This document shows positions 1 through 11,049 of a stretch of 64,000 bases of DNA, one piece after another. The position numbers and the translations under genes are program-made. This DNA comes from Siderastrea radians (taxonomy: Eukaryota > Cnidaria > Anthozoa > Scleractinia > Rhizangiidae), in the NCBI GenBank assembly GCA_964017195.1, contig OZ024900.1, forward strand, positions 28,824,441-28,888,440. Reading direction: 5' to 3'. Position 1 is the stretch's first letter. Every line of letters starts with the position of its first letter. The notes under the pieces were generated by a model. The model saw only the letters and a list, made by a program, of their open reading frames with translations, was not told the DNA's origin and did no database searches.

Positions 1-118
1 TAAGGGATGTTTTGTTATGTAGAGAGATGGTAATGGGCAAAGGAATCGTTGGAATTTGAAATGAGCGAATTCGAGAATAATGGAGTGGTTGGCTTGTGTG
101 GTAAACAACGTGAATCTT

Positions 119-240
119 ATCACGTGGAGTACACGTGATCAAATCAAGGCCAAATTGTGCTTTAATAGTCCGGGGGGGGATTCTATCGCAGGGCCAGGCA
201 GTCATGTGATAATGTTTAGTGTGGGTCGTTTCACGTGTAA
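119..240. promoter_or_regulatory. Cluster of CACGTG E-boxes
   Basis: Three exact CACGTG hexamers lie at 121-126, 132-137 and 232-237, with a fourth near 1048. CACGTG is the classical site for bHLH-zip factors (Myc/Max, USF, TFEB). No transcription start or gene can be assigned next to it, so function is only a possibility; three in about 120 bases is more than expected in AT-rich sequence. Confidence 0.2.
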
Positions 241-1292
241 AGAACGTGTTATGTTGATTGAGCGTGAGATCAGATTACTGTTTTGTGTAAACAAGTGGTG
301 TTTTGTCACGTACAAACATGTGATGAGACAAAGTTCAATGGCGAGTCACGAGACTTTCATGAGACTGTCATAGGTTCGTTTTCGGCGCTTTTTATTGGCT
401 TTCGTGGCAGCTAGAGTTGTGTAACAAAAGGGAGAAACTTCAAAGGAAGCGGAGAATGAGTAAATTTATGCGTTTTTCGTAATCTGAAAAATGATAACCG
501 ATGTTTGTGTCTATAAAACTGTGAAACGAATCTTGCGTAGAGCTGTTGCGTTTTTGTCTTCGTATTGGAGGTGATAATTGTTTTGATCTGATTTGATTTG
601 ATTTGATTGTCTGCTGATCTTTCCGCTCAAACTTTGTACAAATAATCCCGCTACCGCCACGCAGCCTAACCAGAAACCCATTTCTCTGATAAGTCACCTC
701 TAACTTTGCGCTTAGTAAGTCGCACGTACGAGCAACGTTTATGCCACCCATACAATCTTTTTCCTTGTCGACCTTGTGCCTTTGACGGACCTAGTGATCG
801 AGTGGCATGGGCATTAATTTTAAAACCTACCAAAAGGTGCGAACAATAATTCGTTTTAGTTCGAAATTCACGATTCTGCCCTTTTTATACCTCCACACTA
901 TTTGCCATCTATTTACCATCATTTACTATGGGACATCCCTGCACAGAAGTCATCTTATTTCTCACAATGTAAAGTTGAACCATATAACTCAAAACGTAAG
1001 TTGTGCGCATGCGTACAAAGGATTATTTACTAGAACTCGCTTCCACTCACGTGTAAACCAGGTTTGTGTTGACGATTCGTTTTCTAAGGAAGTCTACCAC
1101 AAGGAAGCCAGCCATTTCTATTTGATATACAAATATCCAACATCAAGCGAATGAAATTCGGACACTTTCGTAGTGTCGCTTTAGTAGCAGAATTTTCCGT
1201 GCGTTCTCATCTGCATTTTTGTTCCGGCCCCGACAACTAGCCTTTCGGTAAAATTCGACAGTCGTCGGGAATACCGAACATGGTCCACCCAA

Positions 1293-1325
1293 AAACCAAC
1301 CAACCAACCAACCAAAGAACCAACC
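1293..1325. repeat. (AACC)n microsatellite
   Basis: Tandem AACC units, about five perfect copies followed by imperfect ones. Confidence 0.8.
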
Positions 1326-1611
1326 TTCCCAGAAACTTGAGGCTGCATGCCGACTATGAGGCTATTTTGTAGACAAAATAGCTCAATAAATTCGACGGCA
1401 TAAAACCAAAAAATAATAGTATCAATGCAAACTTAAAGGTTTCCATATCCCCTACTGACAGTCGAACACTGGTTTGTCACTTTCACAAGGCTTTTATAAT
1501 AACGTACAAATTCTTGCAAACACCACCAACCAGCTACAATGTTCTGTCAGTGAATCGAATGACAAGAAATCACACAAAAATGAGAGTTTGGACGGAAGGG
1601 GTGGAGGAGAG

Positions 1612-1692
1612 GAAGCATCATCACCATCATCATCATCATCATTATCATCATCCTTACCATCATCATCACCGTCATCATCATCATCATCATTG
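1612..1692. repeat. (CAT)n / (TCA)n microsatellite
   Basis: Imperfect trinucleotide tract. It creates poly-His and poly-Ser open frames on the plus strand that are not credible proteins. Confidence 0.85.
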
Positions 1693-2559
1693 GAGCATTA
1701 TTCACAATGGCCTTTCACTCCTCATTCCGATCCATAAAATACTTTTTGTCTCAACTGTTGAGGATGTAGAGTCGTATTCAAAGTCACACAGTAATGTATT
1801 TGTCGGACGCAAGTCGTGACTTTCTTCCATGCACTATGTCTCAGAAGATACGTGCTCAACCATGCAGCAATAACTTCCCTTGCGTCTTCAGCAGTGCCCA
1901 CTAACCGTGTGTCTCGTAATAGTAATCTTAAAATTAGCATCCCCCTTCACTGACGTATTATATATATATATTATGTCATTTACCAGCTGAGATAAAATCA
2001 AATTTATTCGTACTTGAAGACGTAGATTTAATCTACATTGTGATGAGTGTCCAACTTTCACGTCCTTTTTTTCGGAAAACAGTTGGGCAATTTCTGAAAT
2101 CTTCGGTAATCATCGAAAAATAACCAGAAACCTTCATTATTTTGAAGATCAATCATTACGAGTTTGGCAGGGTTATAAACCAATTAACTGATTGTAAGAC
2201 TACCATTATAGCAAAGATATATTATATTTGACCTTTTGCTGTAGTGCTATTTGGCTCCTCGAGGAGAGCTTCCATTTTTAAGCACGTATTGGAACCTTTT
2301 GTGAGTGACCTCATTTGGTTTGTCAGTATATTTTAGTTTCTAGTAACTGTTACCGTTCAGCAATTTGCTCAGTAATTGCATAGAGGAACAGCTTTTATTA
2401 GTGTTAGTCGTGTAATGTTTCTCCTACGTTTGAATCTGTGAATGAGATCTAAAACGTTACTAACTCAGGCAGCTGTTTAGAAGTATCATTCTGTAGCGTA
2501 ATACTGTTTGATTTCTGTTTTTCTTTTTTGTTGTTGTTTAGTTTTTGGTACATAGATAG

Positions 2560-3125
2560 CTTAGATAGCTTTATTAATAAGTAGAATCGATCATTCCAGC
2601 CCCCGGGCCGGCTGAATTGTGACCTACTTTAGAGTGCAAATATTAAAAATATATATAAATATATGACACTACCATAAAAAGAATTAAAATATAACCTACA
2701 ATATAATACAGAAAGGGAAATATCAAAAATACTTAATTAAAACTGTGTGTAGTTTGAAGTGTGCATGCCTGGCTTCGGGTGCAGTAAGTGGACCCGTTGG
2801 ATGGCGGCAGCAGTTCATGAAGCTTATGGCCTTGATCCCTTACAATTTGATTGAATAGAGCTTTACTCACCGCCTGTCTCCCGTCGTACAGTGAAGTGAT
2901 GTCTGGAGCTACTAGAGCCTCAGCATAGGATACCTCGGGTTGTATTATCCGTAGCGCGCGCTTTTGCAACGTTTCCATTTCATTAGACGGGTACTGCGGC
3001 AAAGCATTCTGGAAAACTGGGCACGCATATTCTAATACAGGACGTATACATGTCGTATAGAAAAGTAAAGTATCCTTGGTTGGGACTTTTTGCGCGCTTT
3101 AGTTGTTTTAAAATCTATAACTTAT
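2560..3125 (-). mobile_element. 3' end of a non-LTR retrotransposon (CR1/L2-like LINE)
   Basis: Read on the minus strand, 3075 down to 2733 encodes the C-terminal end of a LINE reverse transcriptase. It has the conserved block CIRPVLEYACPVF, then a motif QKRALRII and a C-terminal tail ending in a stop at 2733. A further few codons upstream (LKQLKRAK, about 3120-3090) are in another frame, separated by an A-run, so the copy has a frameshift and an in-frame stop. It is 5' truncated like most LINE insertions. It sits inside copy 1 of the duplicated unit; the matching place in the 15 kb copy has no such sequence. Confidence 0.75.
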
Positions 3126-4929
3126 AAACTTTGTGGTGTTTTACACTTAATAACATGAAATAGAAGACTGACAAATTTTGCCCTTTTTGTTACCAGTTTT
3201 GTCGCTACTTTCACAGAATAAAGACTCTTTTTATCACTAGTTTACCTGTTCTTTCAAACAAAGAGAGATTGACTGAATTTTTTTTTCTTAAGGAGCTTCA
3301 GAGGGCAAGAAATTCCTCCGAAACAACGCCCGAGATAAGCTGAAACGTCGAGTGGAATTACTGATGTTTTGCAAAGACTTATTAAAAAAAAAAACACGCA
3401 AAGCGTAGAGAGTTCGAATGATTCTGATCATCTTGGTTAACAAATCATAGGTCCGTTGTTGACGAGCGACAGAACATCTAAATTATTTATGATGTGGCGC
3501 CAAAATATTGAAGTCTGAACATCTACGCCTATGTACGCATATACACCAAAATATTAAAGTCTTCTATTGTTTATTAACGTTTGAAGTCTGAAGTTAATCA
3601 GATTTTTTCCAGTTAACTCAATTGAAACTACTTGGCATTTTTTTTTTGTAAAATGTTTTGGTCGTACTAAACTACAACAGCTTCGTTAAAAGTAAACCAT
3701 AAGGTCGAGTTTTTTTTCTTTTTTGGCAAATATACAACGAGATGCAACCATCGCTCCTGTAGACATCGAGGACGATTCGTCTGGATAGTTTGGTAGAGAA
3801 TAAAGAGATTGCAATCAAAAAAACATTTAGGGCTTTTTTATAATAAGACAAACAAAAATTATACTTTCCAAGAAATGAAAACAAGGGTGATCGATGATTC
3901 TTTTAACGAATAAACAAAGAGAATCTAGCCAATAAAATCGACGTATTCGTGTAGACCAAGCTGAATCTCACCTTTCTATTGTTTATCCACGTTTGTCAAA
4001 CTTCCCCCATGATGTTTTATTGTAGTCTTCAAAATACACCGCTGGTTTAGCTTAAATTCTGCCTTAAATTCTGGCTTAAATTCATTGACGCGCTTTATTC
4101 CTTAACAAGCTGCGAAAAAACTGGTGTTGAATGTATAGATGCACAGAATACAACTTTGCTTATTTGTTTGTTTTTCTTTTCTTTTCTTTCTTAATTTGAA
4201 AAACGAAACACGAGGCGATCTTTCACAGCTTTGGTACCAATCTTTGTACCTACGTTTACAAACATAATATGGTGGGAAGATTTCCTTTGGAAATCTAAAC
4301 GCACAGCAGGACCATTTGTTTTCACGCAAAAGAAGACAAAATTGCCATTGTTTGATAGAATAGGTAAATTAGTGAAAAAGAATCGTTAAATTAATCTGTG
4401 AAAGTGGCGGCAAAACTGGTAACAAAAAGGTTGGAAATTGTCTTCTATGTCATTTTATTAAGTGTAAAAAACTAAACAATGTAAACAAACAAACAGAATT
4501 CAAACAGTATTATATTACAGAATGACGCCGCTTTACAGCTTCCCGAGCAAGTAACACTTTACGCCCTGGTTTAGCCCTAAATTTATCCATGCGGCGCTTT
4601 ATTCCTTAACAAGCTTTGAAAAAGTTGTTGCCGAATGAGTAGACGCGTAGAATTTGACTTCGTCAATAAACTGCGAAAGTGTTATCATTCATATAAAAAC
4701 TGTTAAGCAGTGCTTTCGTGTACTATTATTTGTTTTTTTTTAGAGCTGAAAATGAAATCTGAGGCGATCTCTCACACGTTTGGTGCCAGTTTTTCTCCCT
4801 ATTGTTTAGCAAACTTCCCACTGATGTTTGATTGTATTCTTCAAAATACACCACTTGCTTAGCGTTAAATTCAATAATGCGCTTTACTAGTTAGCAAGCT
4901 GCGAAACAACTGGTGTCGAACTCTTGCAG

Positions 4930-5049
4930 CGCAGATATTTGGACTGCCAGCTTGGCAAGTATTGTTCCTATTGTTACCACTATCCTATATCATCTGCGAG
5001 GTGTGTAAAGGCATTCATTTATCAAGGCTGGTTTTGCAGAAAACTGAAG
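4930..5049 (+). CDS. Candidate exon of cysteine-rich peptide, copy 1
   Basis: A 120-base, 40-codon open segment lies between a good acceptor (CTCTTGCAG ending at 4929) and donor (AAG/GTAAGA at 5049/5050). It encodes five cysteines spaced C-x5-C-x2-C-x9-C-x10-C, ending FCRKLK. Copy 2 at 16953-17072 has the same length, splice sites and cysteines; between them there are at least four silent and five replacement differences and no indel, which is how a coding exon drifts. I do not recognise the family. No signal-peptide exon was found upstream. The next exon in this copy is broken, so copy 1 is probably a pseudogene. Confidence 0.45.
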
Positions 5050-5220
5050 GTAAGATTTTTCCATCTTTTCCACTTCAAAGACGTTCTTTGTAGAGATTTG
5101 ATTCTTTAATACTAATTTTCGATTGTTAATATTGTTTGCTAACAAACTTTTAAACAACTTTTTTAAAGGGAATATGATCTTAATTTACTAAAAAATAATC
5201 GTGTCTATCGTTTCGACCAG

Positions 5221-5272
5221 TGTGTTGAGGTATTCGCCTGATCAAGACTCAATCAAGGTTTTTGCAGTTGAG
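5221..5272 (+). pseudogene. Broken second exon, cysteine-rich peptide copy 1
   Basis: This matches the intact 40-base exon at 17239-17278, but has an insertion of about 12-13 bases, an in-frame TGA after GVFA-like codons at about 5239, and a weaker donor (GTTAGC instead of GTAAGC). The acceptor ACCAG is kept. The lesion indicates that this copy no longer makes the full peptide. Confidence 0.45.
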
Positions 5273-5544
5273 GTTAGCTTTTTCCCGTTACTAGGGCGCC
5301 GTCTTATAGTTCTACGAAAGTTTCATCGTAGCAGCTTAGTCAAGTTCACTGAACGATTGGTTGCTTAATGATATCCTATGGAGATGTATTGTATTGCATT
5401 GTGTTGTATGGGGACGAAAGAGAGGTTACGGTTTTGAGCGTGGTTTTCTTGGAGACAGGGCTAGGTTATTGCAATGCCCCACCACGCTTAATTGGAGGTT
5501 TTAGGCGACCTTTGGAAAAATGGTGGCCCGACCGATTGTTTTGA

Positions 5545-5818
5545 TTGATTTTCAAAAGGGTTTTGGACATTACAGGGATCAAAGGGCAGAACCCGATTCC
5601 AATGGACTGGAAATTTGAGGGCTCAAAGCAACGAATTAATTGTTCCAGAAGAAGAATTAAAGAGAACGCTGAACCGAATGTCGGCAACTGAAAATGTGGC
5701 ACACATTCGGGCCTTGGACTTTCGAGGCTTTTCAAATCCTTTTCTGGATAACAATAACACAAGAAAGTTAATTTCAGGCGTAAATTACACGCATGATAAT
5801 GAATTCATTTGGTTATAA
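5545..5818 (+). other. Unrecognised open segment of about 90 codons
   Basis: An open frame runs from a stop before 5545 to a TAA at 5816-5818. Its composition is protein-like (acidic and basic residues mixed, a stretch PEEELKRTLNRM) and a possible acceptor (ACATTACAG) lies at about 5572. No domain is recognised, there is no ATG in a good context near the start, and no downstream donor was found. It could be an exon, a decayed gene or chance. Confidence 0.25.
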
Positions 5819-6589
5819 AAAAATCTGTCCTAAAGTTTTTTTTAAAATTCAATTCATGTATTTGAAATCTAGATCATTTAAAGAGGGAACAAATTAAAAG
5901 CGTTAGCTAGAATCTACACTGGGTTGTCAAATCAAAACATTTAGCGGTGAAAACAAGCTTAGGGGCCCCCCAGCTTAGGCTTTAACAAAATGTTATGAAA
6001 AAGATTCATTCAAGAGAAACTTTTAACACCAAGCGTTTGGTTGGGGATCACCTTTCCACAAGGAGTTAAGCAAATATCCTGGGCAAATATACAGGTAACG
6101 CAATTTCTTAAGGCAATTTCTCACGGTATTTTTTGCTGTGTTGTAAAACTGAGACTAAAAATGCTAGGGCTGTGGGAGAATTCAGAGGTTTAACTGCTGT
6201 AACTACGGTTTGGTTTGAAGTTCTAGCCGGTTTTCATTTTTGCTATTTCGAAAACAGAAATTCAGTAGCTCTTGAACCTGATGGCTCACAAATGAACTCG
6301 GCTTGTAAGGGCCCGTCTTTGATAAACAACAGGTTTTCTTGTCTTTTATAGAAATAAAACTTTATTACTAAATGTGGTAACCATTGTGCCAGGTTCCCAA
6401 TTCAAGCTACCCCTTGTATAAATGGGCCCAAAATCCTGTGCATCGCTGATCCCGGTTTGGGCTGGAAAGGTGGAAAAGTACAGAACACGAATCGAGAAAT
6501 ACTCTTGGAGAAAGGAGAGAACTAACAAATTGAACCCACATATTCGGCTGGGTAAAGCTAGATTACCTTTTCCTATTAGTTTTGAACAT

Positions 6590-6730
6590 TAATGTATGAA
6601 ATAATCATACATTTGAACTACGGATAAAGAATTGTATGAAGATCATTGCAGTGAAGGTGTTTCAACACAGTTGAAAAGAAGAAACCTGAAAAAATTCAGG
6701 CTTGAACGGAAATCGAACCCATGACCTATA
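6590..6730. mobile_element. SINE-like insertion in the upstream region of the first 8-Cys gene
   Basis: It begins with a perfect hairpin (AATGTATGA, 5-base loop, TCATACATT at about 6590-6612) and ends near 6703-6726 with a reversed tRNA-like box B (AATCGAACCCATGACC). The paralogue at 25 kb lacks this block: there only about 60 bases separate the shared upstream block from the ATG, against about 250 here. Confidence 0.4.
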
Positions 6731-6822
6731 AGTTTTGTTTTATTTTGTGTCATCCTATCTTATTTTGTTTTAATTTAACTTAATTTTATCCTTTTATTTC
6801 TTCGTTCGCTTACTCAGATAAC

Positions 6823-7576
6823 ATGGCTTTCAAGTTCATCTGTGTTGTTTTCCTATTGTCCGTGGCATTTTTGTCGGCCCAAGCCAAAAACACGAAGAAA
6901 CATGAAAAGCAACATGGTAAGTTGAGGTGGACGGGGAGCCGTAAACCCAGGGGAAGGGAGGAGGGGCGGGCGGGCGTTGAGGGCGGGAGCACAATAGCAT
7001 GTTATTTGCGAGATGGTAGCTGAAAGCAGGAGAACTATGCACTGTTTACCAGAATAAACCCCGAGTCTATCTTTGGTGTCAACTTTCGTAGCTACCCAAC
7101 GAATGAGAGCTCAAATAACAAGAAATATAAACAAACGGACTGACGGACCCACTTGACTTTTCTATCGCAAATAATCCGTCTTCTATTTTCTATATAGTTG
7201 ATTCGAAGGTTAATAATTGTTTTCAAGGTCTTTGGATTCGCAAAGTAATATCCCCATAATTGTCCCAACGACGTCATAGTCATCATTATCATTATCGCTA
7301 TTCTTCTCATTATTTACAGACGTTGGAACTGTACCTGTATACTTCGACTCTATAACATACCTAGGTGACGAAAAAATATGCACAGACTACAACAGAAAGA
7401 GCCCTTCTATACCGTGGTGTAATTGCCCGTTTGTCCTTTGTACTGGAGCCCAGCAATGCCTTCAGATGAACTTCGCGGGTTCAGAGGACATTTCCTGCTA
7501 TTTGCATCATTCCAACATTGATTACACAGCGGACTTAACAAGGGAGGATTGTTCCTGCAGATATGATAAGAAGTAA
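6823..7576 (+). CDS. Secreted 8-cysteine protein, gene 1 (two exons)
   Basis: Exon 1 is 6823-6916 (donor ATG/GTAAGT), exon 2 is 7320-7576 (acceptor TTTACAG, stop TAA). The joint is phase 1 and the product has 116 residues. Residues 1-21 are a clear signal peptide (MAFKFICVVFLL, ending AQA), followed by a short Lys/His/Glu-rich spacer and a mature domain with eight cysteines spaced C-x12-C-x-C-x4-C-x5-C-x12-C-x17-C-x-C. Gene 2 at 25 kb keeps the same intron position, phase and every cysteine spacing. Export and four disulfides are inferred. It resembles cnidarian small cysteine-rich proteins and venom or defence peptides only in general build; I do not recognise the exact family. An AATAAA follows at 7650. 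Confidence 0.8.
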
Positions 7577-7649
7577 ATAAAAGGGACCACGTGAAGTATG
7601 TCTTAATGCAGAGGAGTTTCATAATGTTACTGTGAGACAAGAATTGTGA

Positions 7650-7655
7650 AATAAA
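7650..7655 (+). terminator. Polyadenylation signal, 8-Cys gene 1
   Basis: AATAAA, 74 bases after the stop, in a stretch (GACAAGAATTGTGAAATAAAG) kept in the paralogue at 26259. Confidence 0.65.
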
Positions 7656-7799
7656 GTTCAAGAAACGAATTTTTAAGTGTATTTGAGTTAGGACAAATGA
7701 CTACGTGTGGTTTTCAGTGGTACGTCCAGTCTTACCTGGAGTATTGGAAGATGGATTGAAAATATCACATAATTCAGGGGTGGGTAACGCTACCGTAGT

Positions 7800-8150
7800 G
7801 TTGCTCAGTACTCGGGAAGCTGGTATCATTCTGTGGTATAATACTGTTTGATTTCTGTTTATTCTTTTTTATTGTTTAGTTTTTACAGTTTATAAAATGA
7901 AATAGAAGACAACCTCTAACCATTGTGTTACCTGTTTCGCCGCTAAAAAGACTCTTTTTCACCAATTTACCTTTTTTTCTTCAAACAATGGCAAATTTGT
8001 CTTCCGTTCTTTGAAAACAACTGGTCTTGCTGTGCGTTTGGATGTCCAAAGGAAATCTTCCCACCCTGTTGACATAGGAGCTTAAATCAACCATCGCAAT
8101 TCAAGGCTAAAGCAACTCGAAAAAAAAAGTTAGATTCCTTTCATTTAATT
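7800..8150. repeat. Partial third copy of the duplicated unit
   Basis: Similar to 2490-2540 joined to 3150-3270, and to 14970-15300. It matches across the point where copy 1 carries the LINE fragment, so it marks the empty site. No exon of the peptide gene is seen in it. Confidence 0.55.
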
Positions 8151-8399
8151 TAATTTCATTAAAGACTCTTGTCGGCTACAATGCAACGCTCGCGTTTGTT
8201 TATGTTTTGATTCCCTCAGTGAAAGAACATTGTTATAAAAAACGGCTAGGCTAGATTTGAACCCTTTAGCAGCCAAGAAAGGAAATGAAGGTGGTCACTT
8301 CGTTAGGTGTATACGTTTTGTCAATAGAAAGAGCTAAATTTTATGGTTTGAAGGTCTTGCAGATGACTGTAACAAAATACGCGAGTTCATGTAGACTGT

Positions 8400-9120
8400 C
8401 ATTGCACCACAGGGCAGAGGAGGAGTCATATTTGACTGTAATGCTGCCTATTTTTGACTGTAATGATCTCTGCCAAAATTCATCGCGCAAATCGATTTTC
8501 TTGATTCAAAACAATGAACGTGACTAAACAAAGCGCCATTGTTACAGGTTTGGTGAAATTCTATGCGCAAGTCGAAAACCGCATACAGCAGTTACTTTGG
8601 ACGTACACCAGTAACCACCAGTTTTCGAATTTCATTTTTTTTTTACTCATCTGTCCATTATTTTGCGGTAAATAACGTTTTTCCCGAAGAATATTTTCCA
8701 TCGTTGTATGAGCTACCGGCTGATCAGCTTTTGTTTTGCATTTGAATTGATTTCTCTTACTCTCAGCATGCAGAAAATCCTCTTCCGTTTCCGTCACCAG
8801 TATGCATATGGTACGGTCCACTTCGAACGAATCACGTGGTTTTTGTTTCTTTCCTTGTCGCTTTTTTTCTTCTCGGCACTTTGTGTCTCGTTTCGGAAAG
8901 TATAACGTTGCCCTTCGGGCGACCATTGTCGACCCTTCGCCTTGCAGATAGAATTTCACCAGACGGGTAACAAGATAGCATGACGCTTTGTTCAGTCACG
9001 TTCATTGTTTCGAATTAATCAATTTGCGCGATGAATTTAGCCAGCATTACGGTCAAATATGACTCCTCTGCGCCCTGTGTTTACACTTCACGCAGTCAGA
9101 GAAATATTTTCAAATTGACA
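8400..9120. mobile_element. Long inverted repeat, foldback-like
   Basis: The block 8400-8570 is repeated in reverse orientation at about 8940-9120 (shared runs include AATTCATCGCGCAAAT, AACAATGAACGTGACT and TGGTGAAATTCTAT). The arms are about 80 percent alike and enclose about 370 bases. No target duplication could be fixed, so it may be a transposon or a plain inverted duplication. Confidence 0.5.
8561..8959 (-). CDS. Unrecognised 132-codon open frame within the inverted repeat
   Basis: ATG at 8957-8959 to a stop near 8561. It is the longest uninterrupted ATG frame in the first 30 kb. The product would be very basic and polar (runs such as REEKKRQGKKQKPR) with no signal peptide, membrane span or domain I know. 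The first codons come from one arm of the inverted repeat and the rest from the unique loop. It may be the coding part of a foldback element or chance. Confidence 0.2.
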   Translation of the reverse strand: MKFYLQGEGSTMVARRATLYFPKRDTKCREEKKRQGKKQKPRDSFEVDRTICILVTETEEDFLHAESKRNQFKCKTKADQPVAHTTMENILREKRYLPQNNGQMSKKKMKFENWWLLVYVQSNCCMRFSTCA

Positions 9121-9404
9121 TAGCGCATTTGGTTGCATCGGTTCAAGAGTTCGCTCATTCATTTATGTTCAACAGCACTTGTACCTTTAGTTAATATACC
9201 ACACTTTAAATTGTCTAAAGGCGTGTAGAGTAAAAGCAATTGACATTTCTTTATTTTAACAAAACAGCGATTTGTCACCCGCGGGGTTTGTTGAATGCTC
9301 AGTCACGTCCGACCTACAGAAACATCCAGGCAGAAACATTACTGATACTGGGCCACTTCTCAAATGTACTGCTCCCGTGGTCCCTCAGTCATGGACTTGT
9401 AATG

Positions 9405-9457
9405 AAGTTGAACTAGTGCTCCCGCATTCTGGTAGTCCCGTAGTCTATGAGTAACTT
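9405..9457. repeat. Direct repeat, left copy (pairs with 13930-13983)
   Basis: About 50 bases beginning GTTGAACTAGTGCTCCCGCA recur at 13930-13983 in the same orientation with a few differences. The two copies bracket a 4.5-kb block packed with small elements. Confidence 0.6.
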
Positions 9458-9476
9458 ATATTAATCCTCGGACGTA

Positions 9477-10017
9477 CAAGGGGGGGGGGGGCACCCCTCC
9501 ATAAAGTTTTCCTGGAATTTTTCCGAGATGAATTATCATTTAGACCTGTCGTTTTCAGTAGCTGTGCGTATATCCCTAAGACACGTTTTGACACAAGGTT
9601 AGTGAGAATCAGTTGCTATGGTTACGAGATATGACGTCATAAGTAGCTGGTGGTCAAGCCATTTTTGAGGAAAATTTCGTGTTTTTTATCCTTTTTAGGT
9701 GGAAAATGCAAAAAAGTCAACAATATGCAGCAAAATGTTTAATTATGTCATATTCTACATGTCCAGCATAACAAATTTCCAATTTTTAAAGTTTTTTTAC
9801 AATTTCTAATTTTCGGTAAATCCAAGATGGCGCCCAATATAGCGGCCATTTTGAATGACGTCACAGCCCCCCCCCCAGCAGCGCAGCAACCCATAATATG
9901 TACCTCATCTTGCAGAACACATCACAGGCTATCTACTAAGGGTGAAATCTTTTCAAAATATTGTAACATAACGAAAACCCAAGGGGGGGTTCCATCAACC
10001 CGCCCCCCCCCCCCTTG
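9477..10017. mobile_element. MITE with G-rich ends, TA target
   Basis: The left end is CAAGGGGGGG and the right end is its complement CCCCCCCTTG, each flanked by TA (9475-9476 and 10018-10019). Length is 541 bases, with no open frame of note. TA target duplications with short inverted ends are typical of Tc1/mariner-type elements; the family assignment is inference. Confidence 0.6.
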
Positions 10018-10041
10018 TACCACTGTGGGAGTGTGACTTTG

Positions 10042-10088
10042 CTTGTACGTTAGTCTCCTACGCATCCGTTTTTGACCTATGTTGAAAA
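10042..10088. repeat. Inverted partner of the 13.5-kb hairpin repeat
   Basis: Contains TTAGTCTCCTACGCATCCGT and GACCTATGTTGAAA. The same words appear in reverse at 13490-13597, with about 55 additional bases there. A third, partial member is at about 43755-43800. Confidence 0.6.
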
Positions 10089-10126
10089 CATAGGGTCTTA
10101 GTCAGCGTGAAGTTTTTCGCTTTCTA

Positions 10127-10194
10127 TGTTTGTTTGTTTGTATGTATGTATGTATGTATGTATGTATGTATGTATGTATGTATGTATGTATGTA
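10127..10194. repeat. (TGTT)n(TGTA)n microsatellite
   Basis: Three TGTT-type units followed by about 14 TGTA units. Confidence 0.95.
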
Positions 10195-10859
10195 TTTTTG
10201 ATCCGGGGGGGAAATCTCATGTGAGACGGGCGGGAATGCTCGTCGGAAAATTTAAATTCAAGCTATGCTAAAACAGACGGAGAACGCGAGACGACGTGCA
10301 TCCATGCACCTTTCACATGGGAGTACACCCCCCGGGGGAATTTATGTGGCACTATGTGGCACCAATCAGATTGAGGCTACTAAGCTAAGAGTACATTCTA
10401 CCAATGAAAGAGCTGGTTAGAATTCGCTTACTGAAGCTGAAGGTCAGACAAGGTTAAGCTTACCGGCCATGTCGAATGTACATATGGGGACGGAAACGAT
10501 CAGCGCAAATGTGCTTTTCTACTTTTACCTCTCGAATATTATATTTTCAGTAAAGGCTTGGTGTGGTGGAATTGATGGTAATTTCCTAAAGCTATTGTAA
10601 GGGCAGGTAAAATTGAACTTTGTCGTGGCCAACGGTGGAACGTGAGTACTTGACAAAAACAATTACATGTAACATCGTTCCAAAAATAGACTTGTTGACG
10701 AGAAACTGTAATTTAATTTGTTCTTTTATGATTTGTGTTATGAAACAGCTGTTTTGGTTATGTATCTTTTAGCAAGATGTTGATTGAAAAGATTGTATCT
10801 GTGCTTGATACGGATAATTTTGACTGTACTTTGCAAGGTTTTTGAAACCGCTTTGTTTG

Positions 10860-10950
10860 GTAATTTGAAATTTATAGCGACGTGTTTATAAGATTGCAAT
10901 TTGCATAAATTAGCTTGTTTATTCAAGCGTGTCAGTAGGTTTTTAAACCT
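10860..10950. repeat. Direct repeat of about 95 bases (with 12455-12540)
   Basis: Both copies contain TAGCGACGTGTTTA, AGAT(T)GCAATTTGCAT, TTAGCTTGTT and AAGCGTGTC.GTAGGTTT in the same order, separated by about 1.6 kb. No exon is evident. Confidence 0.55.
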
Positions 10951-10979
10951 GTTTTCTCTTCCCAAAATGCGGTATAGTT

Positions 10980-11017
10980 AACCGGCCGTCGCCGTGGCGA
11001 CCGCCGGTTTATAAAAA
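10980..11017 (+). promoter_or_regulatory. GC hairpin immediately before a TATA-like box
   Basis: AACCGGCCGTCGCC and its near-perfect complement (one mismatch, 2-base loop) occupy 10980-11009, followed at once by TATAAAAA at 11010-11017. The hairpin is much more GC-rich than its surroundings. It could be a core promoter for an unidentified transcript; no downstream coding exon was found. Confidence 0.25.
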
Positions 11018-11049
11018 GGACACGGTTTTTGGTGAAAGCAAGTTGGCTT

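Larger units (their letters stand above)
1..1980. other. Gene-poor left end
   Basis: No protein family is recognised on either strand in this stretch. It holds short simple repeats, a group of CACGTG sites and several unrelated open frames of about 100 codons with no homology I can name and no convincing splice sites. The longest frame, around 807-1154, lacks a recognisable domain and is treated as chance. Confidence 0.5.
1980..5300. repeat. Duplicated unit, copy 1 (cysteine-rich peptide family)
   Basis: Blocks of this stretch recur in the same order, diverged, at about 14130-17280. Examples are 2190-2340 with 14700-14850, 3280-3480 with 16070-16260 (and again 14230-14350), and 4800-5060 with 16840-17080. 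A short part recurs at 7800-8150. The 3990-4120, 4560-4690 and 4800-4930 pieces also resemble each other, so there is older internal duplication. The pattern is that of an old tandem gene duplication rather than a transposon, because candidate exons with splice sites sit at matching places. Copy 1 is interrupted by a LINE fragment. Confidence 0.6.

Noticed and set aside
1514..1819. Frames rich in poly-His and poly-Ser
   Set aside because: Products of the CAT/TCA microsatellite; no conserved flank or start context.
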